From assembly GCF_023078375.1 (NCBI RefSeq), contig NZ_CP095555.1, forward strand, positions 310,001 to 374,000: DNA of 64,000 nt, in the 5' to 3' direction. Both the position numbers and the translations under genes were made by a program. The notes under the pieces were generated by a model, which was not told where the DNA came from, did no database searches, and saw only the letters and a program-made list of their open reading frames with translations. Shown here piece after piece: positions 27,577-35,071 of the stretch. This stretch comes from Roseomonas gilardii subsp. gilardii (GTDB lineage: Bacteria > Pseudomonadota > Alphaproteobacteria > Acetobacterales > Acetobacteraceae). Each line of letters starts with the position of its first letter. The first letter of the stretch is position 1.

Positions 27577-27692
27577 GCGGCACTGTATAAATAGAACGTA
27601 TAAATCAGGCAATTATTCCATAGAATCAGATCTTGCGATGCCCCGTATCGCTCCGCATGATCCGGCCGCTTCCGGTCAGAAGGGTTTCCGCC
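27577..27692. promoter_or_regulatory. Divergent control region between LysR and the carbamoylase operon
   Basis: This A+T-rich gap holds two direct copies of TATAAAT (in TATAAATAGAACGTATAAAT) and the dyad ATTCCATAGAAT at 27615-27626, whose arms ATTC/GAAT fit the partly symmetrical T-N11-A form of LysR operators. It lies 39-51 bases from the LysR start and about 67 from the hydrolase start. A -10-like TATAAAT could serve either direction. Confidence 0.5.
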
Positions 27693-28634
27693 ATGTCCCG
27701 CATCCTCCGCCTCGCCGCTGCCCAGATGGGCCCCACCCAGCGCGCGGACAGCCGGGAGGCGGTGCTGGCCCGCATGATCGCGCTGCTGGAACAGGCGGCC
27801 GGGCAGGGGGCGCAACTCGTGGTCTTCCCGGAACTGGCCTTCACCACCTTCTTCCCCCGCTGGCTGCTGGAGGGCGCGGAACTCGACCAGTACTACGAGA
27901 GCGCCATGCCCAACCCGCAGGTGCAGCCGCTCTTCGACCGCGCGAAGGCGTTGGGGGTAGGCTTCTATGCCGGCTATGCCGAGCGCACGCCGGAGGGGCA
28001 GCGCTTCAACAGCGCCATCACCACCGCGCCGGACGGCAGCATCCTTGCCAGGTACCGCAAGGTGCATCTCCCCGGCTCGGTCGAGCCGCGCCCGGGCGAC
28101 CGCTTCCAGCAACTGGAGAAGCGCTACTTCGAATATGGCGACCAGGGCTTCGAGGCCTTCCGCGGGCCGGGGGCATGGGGCCGGCCGGTGATGGGCATGC
28201 TGATCTGCAACGACCGCCGCTGGCCGGAAGCCTGGCGCGCCTATGGGCTGCAGGGCGTGGAGCTGATGCTGATCGGCTACAACTCCGCCGCCTATGACCC
28301 CAATGGCGGCAGCACGGAGAACGAGGAGATCCGGACCTTCCACTCCAACCTCGCGGCGCAGGCGAATGCCTACATGAACGCGACCTGGGCGGTGAGCGTG
28401 GCCAAGGCCGGCAACGAGGACGGGTCGGGGTTGATCGGCAGCTCCGTGATCGTCGATCCGAACGGGGTGATCGTGGCGCAGGCGAAGACCCTGGGTGACG
28501 AGGTGATCGTCGCCGATTGCGACCTCGACGCCTGCCGCCAGGGCAAGGAGAAGATGTTCAACTTCGCCGCCCATCGCCAGCCGCAGCACTACCGCCGCAT
28601 CACCGGGCAGGTCGGCGCCATCATCCCCGACTGA
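27693..28634 (+). CDS. N-carbamoyl-D-amino-acid hydrolase (carbon-nitrogen hydrolase family)
   Basis: A 313-residue nitrilase-superfamily enzyme that hydrolyses N-carbamoyl-D-amino acids to D-amino acid, CO2 and ammonia. The catalytic Glu-Lys-Cys triad is visible as Glu47 in VVFPELAFTTFFPRW, Lys at about 123 in RYRKVHLPG, and Cys172 in LICNDRRWPE. The stretches FQQLEKRYFEYGDQGFEAF and SAAYDPNGGSTENEE are close to known D-carbamoylases. The ATG at 27693 has AGAAGGG upstream. It is followed by a hydantoin/Asp-Glu-type racemase, a partner that would interconvert hydantoin enantiomers. A hydantoinase is missing from the window. Confidence 0.88.
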   Translation: MSRILRLAAAQMGPTQRADSREAVLARMIALLEQAAGQGAQLVVFPELAFTTFFPRWLLEGAELDQYYESAMPNPQVQPLFDRAKALGVGFYAGYAERTPEGQRFNSAITTAPDGSILARYRKVHLPGSVEPRPGDRFQQLEKRYFEYGDQGFEAFRGPGAWGRPVMGMLICNDRRWPEAWRAYGLQGVELMLIGYNSAAYDPNGGSTENEEIRTFHSNLAAQANAYMNATWAVSVAKAGNEDGSGLIGSSVIVDPNGVIVAQAKTLGDEVIVADCDLDACRQGKEKMFNFAAHRQPQHYRRITGQVGAIIPD

Positions 28635-28681
28635 TCCGCGATGGCCGATGGGCGGCCCGTTCCGCAGGAAGGAGCTCCCGC

Positions 28682-29323
28682 ATGTCCCGTATCCTGGTGA
28701 TCAATCCGAACCGCTCGGCGAGCTGCACCGGAACGATCCGGGATTCGGTGCAACCCCTGGTGCTGGCGCATGGACCGCGGCTGGAGGTGGTCGGCCTGCC
28801 GGAAGGGCCGCCCGCCATCGCGACCTGGCGCGACTGGCATGCGGTGGCCGAACCGCTCTGCCGTCTCGTGGAGGCGGAGCCGGCGGCGGCCTATGTCATC
28901 GCCTGTGTCTCCGATCCGGCCATCGACCTGCTCCGCAGCGTGACCCCGCGCCCGGTGCTCGGAGCGCTGCGTTCCGGCATCGCCGCCGCGGTGGCGCGGG
29001 GCGAACGCTTCGGGATCGTTGCCTTCGTCGAGGCCAGCGTGCAGCGCCAGCGGCGGGTGCTGCAGACCCTGGGGCTGGAGGCGCGCTGCGTCGCCAGCCT
29101 GCCGCTGGACCTGCCCATGGAAGTCCTGACGAGCGCGGAGGGTCCCCGGCCGCGCCTGCTCGAACTCGGCCAGGCACTGAAGGAGCGAGGGGCGGACAGT
29201 GTGATCCTCGGCTGCGCCGGCATGGCCGGGCACCGGCGCTTCCTGGAGGAAAAGCTCGGCCTGCCGGTGATCGAACCCTGTCAGGCGGCCGTGGCCCAGG
29301 CCCTGCTCGCCACCCTGTCATAG
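28682..29323 (+). CDS. Asp/Glu/hydantoin racemase family protein
   Basis: A 213-residue cytoplasmic enzyme of the two-cysteine racemase fold. The first catalytic Cys is in VIACVSDPAIDLL and the second in VILGCAGMAGH; RILVINPNRSASCT matches the N-terminal phosphate/substrate loop of hydantoin racemase. AGGAAGGAG precedes the ATG at 28682. It is 47 bases after the carbamoylase, forming a probable two-gene operon under the divergent LysR. Hydantoin racemase is favoured by this pairing; allantoin or aspartate racemase activity cannot be excluded. Confidence 0.85.
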   Translation: MSRILVINPNRSASCTGTIRDSVQPLVLAHGPRLEVVGLPEGPPAIATWRDWHAVAEPLCRLVEAEPAAAYVIACVSDPAIDLLRSVTPRPVLGALRSGIAAAVARGERFGIVAFVEASVQRQRRVLQTLGLEARCVASLPLDLPMEVLTSAEGPRPRLLELGQALKERGADSVILGCAGMAGHRRFLEEKLGLPVIEPCQAAVAQALLATLS

Positions 29324-29367
29324 CCTGGAACGCGATCCGGCCGGTGTTTGATCCCAGGTTCTGATGG

Positions 29368-29970
29368 TGCAGACTTTTCATGGGAGTGGAAGGAAGCGCT
29401 ATCGGCCAGGTTCACCACGGGTGCGCCACGGCGACAGCGGCAGTCCGTCGAGCGATACAGCATAGTCAAGAGAGCCTGAGGGTCCTGGCCAAGCGCGACG
29501 GCATCAATCCGAAGACGGTCGCCAAGTGGAAGAAGCGAAGCTCGACGAACGATCGCAGGACCAGTCCAGCGGAGCCACGCTCCACGGTTTTTTCCGTCGA
29601 AGACGAGGCGGTCGTCGTTGCCTTTCGGCGACACACGCTGCTACCGCCCGACGACTGCCTCTACGCCCTGCAGCCGTCGATCCCGCATCTGACGCGCTCG
29701 TCACTGCATCGTTGCCTGCAGCGCCATGGCATCCAGTTCACCAACCGCGCCTGCGGGGTCTACGCCTTCCACCACGGCGATCACTCCCAGTTGCGGCGCC
29801 ACCTCGCCGACTTCCTTGATGCCCACAACCTCGGCCATCGTTTGAAGACCCTGAAGGGCCCGACGCCCCACGCGTTCATCTGCAAGCAGTGGGCAGCCGA
29901 GCCAGAGCGGTTCAGGCTCAATCCGCTCCGTCAGATGCCGGGGCTGAACAGCCGATGATGATCCTCTGCA
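29368..29970 (+). mobile_element. Internally deleted IS481-family insertion sequence remnant
   Basis: A short element of about 600 bases carries a shortened IS481-type transposase. TGCAGA (29368-29373) and TCTGCA (29965-29970) may mark imperfect terminal inverted repeats, but no target duplication could be defined. IS481-family elements are usually about 1 kb. The neighbouring NiCoT gene has lower GC, suggesting the element marks an insertion or rearrangement boundary. Confidence 0.55.
29380..29958 (+). pseudogene. IS481-type transposase with two in-frame internal deletions
   Basis: The 192-residue frame starts MGVEGSAIGQVHHGCATATA and contains the helix-turn-helix VLAKRDGINPKTVAKWKKRS, then LTRSSLHRCLQRHG. 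After that it jumps to IQFTNRACGVYAFHH and again to SQLRRHLADFLDAHN, ending with FICKQWAAEPERFRLNPL. In complete relatives, as I recall them, about 90 residues lie between the first two segments and about 45 between the next two. Those stretches hold all three DDE acids (in HIDIAE, LTDNG and GQVERMN). Junctions are near 29726-29731 and 29776-29781. The frame is open, but the product cannot be an active transposase. Confidence 0.72.
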
Positions 29971-29990
29971 TTCGTTCCTCGTCGGTTATG

Positions 29991-30012
29991 GGGGCGCAAT
30001 GAGAGGCGCCCC
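29991..30012. terminator. GC-rich hairpin downstream of the IS remnant
   Basis: GGGGCGC (29991-29997) pairs with GCGCCCC (30006-30012), a seven-base stem with an eight-base loop, between the IS remnant and the NiCoT gene. There is no T-tract; it may terminate transcription entering from the left. Confidence 0.35.
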
Positions 30013-30098
30013 ACATTCCCTGACGCGCCGGATTTTTGCGCTCGCGGAGTAGGAACTTTCATGCAAAAGTGAATATGCCTTAGGCTGCCCAGGTGAGC

Positions 30099-31166
30099 AT
30101 GGCCATTAATCCATTCGACGATCAACCCTCCAACGTCATGGCAAAGGCCGGGTTCACCTTCGCGCTGTTGATCGCAGCCAATCTCGCAGCCTGGCTGTGG
30201 GCCTGGACAGCGTTCTCCGACCGACCAGCGCTCATGGGCACGGCGCTGCTCGCCTACATGTTCGGATTACGCCACGCTTTTGACGCCGACCATATCGCTG
30301 CCATCGACAATGTCGTCCGCAAGCTGATGCAGGAAGGCAAAAAGCCGTTCTCCGTAGGCTTCTTTTTCTCACTTGGTCACTCGACTATCGTAATCATCGC
30401 CTCGATCCTGATCGCGGCGACCGCAGCCGCTTTGCAAAGCAGGCTCGAGGACTTTCATACGATCGGCGGCGTGATCGGCACGTCGGTGTCCGCCGTCTTT
30501 CTACTGACGATCGGCCTCGCCAATCTCTTCATCCTCGGCCGCATCTGGTCTGCGTTCAAACGCGCGCGCGCCGGCGAGCCGATCGTGGACGAAGATCTCG
30601 ATGCGCTGCTTGCGGGGCGCGGATTGATCGCAAGAATTTTCCGGCCTCTGTTCCGGGCGGTCTCGCACTCCTGGCACATGTATCCGATTGGGTTCCTGTT
30701 CGGTCTCGGCTTCGACACGGCGACCGAGATCGGGCTTCTCGGCATATCCGCGGCGCAAGCGGCGCAAGGCATGTCGTTCTGGACGATCATGGTCTTCCCG
30801 GCCCTTTTTACGGCCGGGATGTCCCTGATGGACACGTCCGACAGCGTGCTGATGACGGGTGCCTATGGCTGGGCCTTCGTCAACCCGATCCGCAAGCTCT
30901 GGTACAATCTGACGATCACCGCCGCTTCCGTCGTGGTCGCGATCTTCATCGGCGGCGTCGAGGCGCTCGGCCTGATCGGCGAGAAGCTTGGTCTCGAAGG
31001 TGGGTTCTGGGATTTCATTAGCGGCCTCAACGACAACCTGACGAACTTCGGCTACGCTGTTGTGGGAATTTTTCTCCTGAGCTGGATCGTCTCGACAGTC
31101 ATCTACCGCGCCAAGCGCTACGACCGATTGCAGCCGGCAAAACCCCAGAACATGGATTTGGTATAA
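30099..31166 (+). CDS. NiCoT-family nickel/cobalt permease
   Basis: A 355-residue eight-helix high-affinity Ni/Co uptake protein. The family signature RHAFDADHIAAIDN (His59 onward) binds the metal, and GHSTIVI, LFGLGFDTATEIGLL and FTAGMSLMDTSD are the other conserved signatures. The ATG at 30099 is used; GTG 30093 is in the same frame. Composition differs from neighbours: bases 30361-30420 have 30 G/C of 60, compared with 42 of 60 in part of coxA, and the gene uses ATT/TTT/GAA codons more freely. With the IS remnant 140 bases upstream, recent acquisition is likely. No urease or hydrogenase is nearby. It ends seven bases from the convergent GH15 gene. Confidence 0.93.
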   Translation: MAINPFDDQPSNVMAKAGFTFALLIAANLAAWLWAWTAFSDRPALMGTALLAYMFGLRHAFDADHIAAIDNVVRKLMQEGKKPFSVGFFFSLGHSTIVIIASILIAATAAALQSRLEDFHTIGGVIGTSVSAVFLLTIGLANLFILGRIWSAFKRARAGEPIVDEDLDALLAGRGLIARIFRPLFRAVSHSWHMYPIGFLFGLGFDTATEIGLLGISAAQAAQGMSFWTIMVFPALFTAGMSLMDTSDSVLMTGAYGWAFVNPIRKLWYNLTITAASVVVAIFIGGVEALGLIGEKLGLEGGFWDFISGLNDNLTNFGYAVVGIFLLSWIVSTVIYRAKRYDRLQPAKPQNMDLV

Positions 31167-31172
31167 AAGCCC

Positions 31173-33023
31173 CTAGCCCGTGCCACTCCCCTTCCGGAAA
31201 GGCCGCTTGCGATCGCCCTGGAGCGTGCAGGCGGCATGGACCAGCGCGAGGTGGCTCAGCCCCTGCGGCGTATTGCCGAGATGGTCGCCGGTCCGGGGGT
31301 CCACCATCTCGCTCATGATGCCGACCCCTGGCGCGATGGCGCCGAGCGTGCCGGCGAAGACCGCCTCGGCCTCCGCGTTACGGTCCAGCATGGCCAGAGC
31401 CTCGACCATCCAGAAGGAGCAGGCCAGGAAGGTCCCCTCCTCCTGTTCGGCGCCGGAATAGCGGTAGAGCAGCGCACCCCGGCCCAGTTCCGCGCGGATC
31501 GCGTCCAGCGTGGAGGACAGGCGTTCCCGCCCATCGAAGCCGAAGCGCACGGCCAGGGCCAGCGAGGCATCCAGCCTCTCGGTGCCCGGGAAGAAGGTAT
31601 AGGCGCGGCGCGCCTCGGACCAGCAATGCCTGTCGATCCAGGCCGCGATCCGGTCCCGCTCGCGCTGCCAGCGCGGCACGCAGGTGGAGGGCAGGTGACC
31701 GGCCTCCGCCAGTTCCACCGCGCGGGCGAGCGCCTGCCAGGCGCTGATCTTGGACATGGTGTAGTGCTGGGGCTCCTCCAGCTCCCAGATGCCGGAATCC
31801 TTCTGCCGCCAGCGATCGGCGCATTCATCCGCCAGGCCGGAGAGCACGCGGGCGCTCCGCTGGTCGAGGATATGGCCACCGCCGACGAACAGGGCCGCCG
31901 TCTCGAAGATGTCGCCATAGATGCCGTGCTGGTGCTGATGCGCGGCGGCATTGCCGACCACCACGGGGCGGGAGCCGCGATAGCCCGGCAGCGCCTCGAT
32001 CACCCTCGCCTCCGGCACCGTGTCGCCGCAGAGCGTATAGAGCACCCGGGGACCGTGCTCGCCCAGCCGCCGCATCAGCCAGGTGAAGGCGGCCTTGCTT
32101 TCCGCCATGACGCCGATGCGGAGAAAGGCATTCACCGTATAGGCGGCGTCGCGGATCCAGGCATAGCGGTAGTCGTAGTTCTTGTTGCCGCCGATCCGTT
32201 CCGGCAGCGCCGCCGTGGCCGCCGCGGCGATGGCGCCGGAGGGCGAGTAGAGCAGCAGCTTCAGGGCCAGGGCGCTGCGCCGGACTTCCTCGCGATGCGG
32301 CCCGTCATAGCGCAGGTCCCCCGCCCAGCTTCGCCAGGCCTCGTCGCTGGTGTCGATCCGCGCATCGATCTCCTCGATCGGCAGCACGCCCAGCGGCTCG
32401 TCCTCGGCGGCCAGCAGGGCGACGGTCGCACGCTCGCCCTCGGACAGCGTCACCGTGGCGGTGATGCTGCGGTCCTCCTCCTCCAGGATGCGGATGTTCG
32501 GCGTGCAGCGCATCATGCCGAGCACGGGGCCGACATGGAAGACGCAGCCATTCGGATTGGGCTGGAGCCAGGGCGAGGCCGTATCGCCGCGCGTGCCGAA
32601 GACCGCCTTGATATGGAAGCGCACCGTTCCGGCGAGGCCCTCGATGCGCCGGGCGAGTTCGCTCCAGGGCAGGCGCCCGGCCAGGCTGCTGTTCAGGGAT
32701 TCCGTCACCCGGGCGCGCCCGTCCGGCGTGACGATCAGGGTCTCCAGGATATTGCTGTCGTGGCGGTAGTGCCGCTCGACCTCGAAGGCCCCCTCGGGGC
32801 GGATCTGGAAATAGCCGCCCTGTCCGGCATCGAGCAGCCGGTCGAAGAGGGGCGGGGAGTCCATCTCCGGCACGCACCACCAGCCCACTGCCCCATCCGG
32901 CGTGATCAGCGCCACGGAACGCCCATCGCCCAGCGCGGCATAGTCCTGGATGGGAAAGCTGGCACCCTCGGGCGGGCTTTCCGCCAGGGCTGGAATGGAG
33001 GTCCGGTGTATCGCGCGTCGCAT
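31173..33023 (-). CDS. Glycoside hydrolase family 15 protein (glucoamylase/trehalase-like)
   Basis: A 616-residue cytoplasmic protein of the GH15 type. The N-terminal beta-sandwich domain (about 20-240) begins IQDYAALGDGRSVALITPDG, and the (alpha/alpha)6 barrel (about 260-600) has NYDYRYAWIRDAAYTV. The general acid Glu is in SGIWELEEPQHYTMSK and a second acidic site in GTFLACSFWMVEAL. Bacterial GH15 proteins of this layout act on short alpha-glucans or trehalose. Start ATG 33023 follows AGGTG; GTG 33026 would add one residue. It stands alone, convergent with the NiCoT gene. No maltose or trehalose genes are adjacent. Confidence 0.87.
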   Translation of the reverse strand: MRRAIHRTSIPALAESPPEGASFPIQDYAALGDGRSVALITPDGAVGWWCVPEMDSPPLFDRLLDAGQGGYFQIRPEGAFEVERHYRHDSNILETLIVTPDGRARVTESLNSSLAGRLPWSELARRIEGLAGTVRFHIKAVFGTRGDTASPWLQPNPNGCVFHVGPVLGMMRCTPNIRILEEEDRSITATVTLSEGERATVALLAAEDEPLGVLPIEEIDARIDTSDEAWRSWAGDLRYDGPHREEVRRSALALKLLLYSPSGAIAAAATAALPERIGGNKNYDYRYAWIRDAAYTVNAFLRIGVMAESKAAFTWLMRRLGEHGPRVLYTLCGDTVPEARVIEALPGYRGSRPVVVGNAAAHQHQHGIYGDIFETAALFVGGGHILDQRSARVLSGLADECADRWRQKDSGIWELEEPQHYTMSKISAWQALARAVELAEAGHLPSTCVPRWQRERDRIAAWIDRHCWSEARRAYTFFPGTERLDASLALAVRFGFDGRERLSSTLDAIRAELGRGALLYRYSGAEQEEGTFLACSFWMVEALAMLDRNAEAEAVFAGTLGAIAPGVGIMSEMVDPRTGDHLGNTPQGLSHLALVHAACTLQGDRKRPFRKGSGTG

Positions 33024-33073
33024 CACCTGTCTGTGGGGTGTAAAGCAGAAAGCGCAACTGCCGCGCCGCCGCG

Positions 33074-35071
33074 TCAGCCGGCCGCGTCCGTCCTGCCTCC
33101 CTCGAGAGCCGGTGCCTCCACAGGAAGAGGATAGCGTTCCTGAAGCGCCTGGAAGGAGATCAGCTCCCCCGCGATGGCGCTGGCGGCCACGGTCGGCGGG
33201 CTGGCGAGCCAGACCTGGCCGGGGCCGGAACGGCCCGGGAAATTACGGTTGATGGCGCTGACCGTCACCTGGGAGGACGAGACCGAGACACCGGGGCCGC
33301 AATTGGCACAGGCGCCGCAGGCCGGTTGCAGGATCTCCGCGCCGACACGCGCGAAGGTGTCGAGATAGCCGCGCGCGACGCAATAATCCCGCACCGCCGC
33401 CGTGCCGAACTGCAACAGCAGCCGGACATGCGGGGGCGTCCTCAGGCCGCGTGCCGCGGCCCAGGCCAGCACCTCGTGATAATGGTCGAAATCCTCCCGC
33501 TTCCCGGCGGTGCAGGAACCGCCATAGGCGATGTCGATCCGCACCGGCCCTTCCAGCGCGGCGACGGGCACGCCCCGGCCGGGATCGCCCGGCGCGGCGA
33601 GCATGGGCGAGAGCCGCGACAGGTCCACGGCGATCACCTCGGCATAGGGCGCTCCGGGATCGCTGCACATCCAGGCTTCCGGCGCGACGTCGACGCCGCG
33701 CCGCTCGCGCAGGAAGCGCCGGGTCTCGGCATCGGGGGCGACGATCCCGGCGAAGCCGCCCAGCTCGGCGGTCATGTTGGTCAGCGTGGCCCGCTCGTCG
33801 ATGCCCAGGCTGGCGATGCCCGGCCCCGCGAACTCGAAGACCTTTCCGACGCCCGTGCCGGCCTTCAGCCCGGGCAAGGCGAGGAGATGCAGCACGATGT
33901 CCTTCGCGGTCACGCCGGGCGGCGGGCGGCCCTGCAACTCGATGCGCAGCACCTCCGGCACGGTCAGCCGCACCATGCCGGTCACCATGGCATTCGCCAT
34001 GTCCGTGGTGCCGACACCGAAGGCCAGGCAGCCCAGCGCCCCGCTATGCGGTGTATGGGAGTCGGTGCCGACGATGAGCTGCCCCGGCAGGGCGTAGCGT
34101 TCCGCCACCAGCGCATGGGAGATGCCCTCGGAGCCTTCTCCGCCCGGAAGGTAACCGTGATCCGTCAGCCCATGCTCGGCGACGAAGGCGCGGTGTGCGT
34201 CCGACAGCGCCCGGACCTGCGGCAGCAGCCCGCCTTCCACATGCGCCGGGCTCCGGTGGGCATAGGAATAGTGGTCCTCGAAGGTCAGGATGGAGCCCGG
34301 GTCCTCCAGCACCGGCGTTTCGCCGAAGGCGCCCCGCAGCATGAAGCGGCACATCGCCGTGTAGATGTCGTGGATGAAGCGCCGGTCGGCGCGCACGAAG
34401 ATCCCCGAGCCCGGTTCGAGCCGTCCTTCAGTGCCCGGAACCGCCACGGCATGGCGGGCCAGGATCTTGGCGGCCAGGGTCTGCGGCCCCTGTGGCAGTG
34501 GCGGTGCACCGCCCGTGGCATGCCGCAGCACGGTCCGCCCATAGGCCAGCAGCCCGCCGGCCCGCAGCACGGCGGCGGTGATCGCGTCCCGGTCCGCGAC
34601 CAGCTCCTCCACCCCGATCGCCTCGCCGCGCCGGATGCGCTCGATCAGCCCGAAATCCGTCGAGGTGAAGAGCCCGAGATTGTCGGCATTCTGGCGGTAG
34701 ATGCGCTCGAAGCTTTCCGCGATCACCAGCCGGATGCCGGCCATCGTCTCGGCCAGCGGGCTGTGCTCGCGGGAGGAGCCCTTGCCGTAGCGCGCCCCGG
34801 CGACGGTGACCGAGAAGCCGCCCGCCCGCGCCATCCCCGGACGGAACGGCAGGACGGCGCCGCATTTGACGCCGGTATAGGCATGATCGGCCAGCCGCTC
34901 GTCGAAATGGACGAGCGAGGGCAGGGGGGTGATCTCGTCGGTGGAGACGTCGTCGCGCAGCCGTCCCGCCTCCACCCGGCTCAGGTCGCGGCCCAGGAGC
35001 TGCGCCGTGACCAGATCCGGATCGCCGGACAGGAAGAGGACGCGGCCCGGCAGATCCAGACGGGCGCTCAT
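33074..35071 (-). CDS. Aconitase-family hydro-lyase with N-terminal swivel domain
   Basis: A 665-residue [4Fe-4S] hydro-lyase. The N-terminal part (about 1-190) resembles the aconitase/IPMI small (swivel) domain, with ARYGKGSSREHSPLAETM. From about 210 the catalytic domain follows, with VGTDSHTPHSGALG and three cluster cysteines: Cys520 (GGSCTAGKRED), Cys585 and Cys588 (ACGACANCGPG). SGPGQVWLASPPTVAASAI ends the active site. The swivel-first order is reversed from canonical AcnA but known in other family members. The start at 35071 overlaps the stop of the upstream lyase/transferase (ATGA), so the two are translated together. Likely hydrates an unsaturated di- or tricarboxylate, for example mesaconate or methylaconitate; substrate inferred. 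Confidence 0.82.
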   Translation of the reverse strand: MSARLDLPGRVLFLSGDPDLVTAQLLGRDLSRVEAGRLRDDVSTDEITPLPSLVHFDERLADHAYTGVKCGAVLPFRPGMARAGGFSVTVAGARYGKGSSREHSPLAETMAGIRLVIAESFERIYRQNADNLGLFTSTDFGLIERIRRGEAIGVEELVADRDAITAAVLRAGGLLAYGRTVLRHATGGAPPLPQGPQTLAAKILARHAVAVPGTEGRLEPGSGIFVRADRRFIHDIYTAMCRFMLRGAFGETPVLEDPGSILTFEDHYSYAHRSPAHVEGGLLPQVRALSDAHRAFVAEHGLTDHGYLPGGEGSEGISHALVAERYALPGQLIVGTDSHTPHSGALGCLAFGVGTTDMANAMVTGMVRLTVPEVLRIELQGRPPPGVTAKDIVLHLLALPGLKAGTGVGKVFEFAGPGIASLGIDERATLTNMTAELGGFAGIVAPDAETRRFLRERRGVDVAPEAWMCSDPGAPYAEVIAVDLSRLSPMLAAPGDPGRGVPVAALEGPVRIDIAYGGSCTAGKREDFDHYHEVLAWAAARGLRTPPHVRLLLQFGTAAVRDYCVARGYLDTFARVGAEILQPACGACANCGPGVSVSSSQVTVSAINRNFPGRSGPGQVWLASPPTVAASAIAGELISFQALQERYPLPVEAPALEGGRTDAAG

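Noticed and set aside
30053-30075. Sequence GAACTTTCATGCAAAAGTG as right end of the IS element
   Set aside because: It resembles the left side (GACTTTTCATGGGAGTG) in direct, not inverted, orientation and with several mismatches, so it is not a terminal inverted repeat.
31236-33134. Long plus-strand open frame opposite the GH15 gene
   Set aside because: Low-complexity Arg/Gly/Gln-rich shadow frame. The minus-strand frame has complete GH15 motifs.
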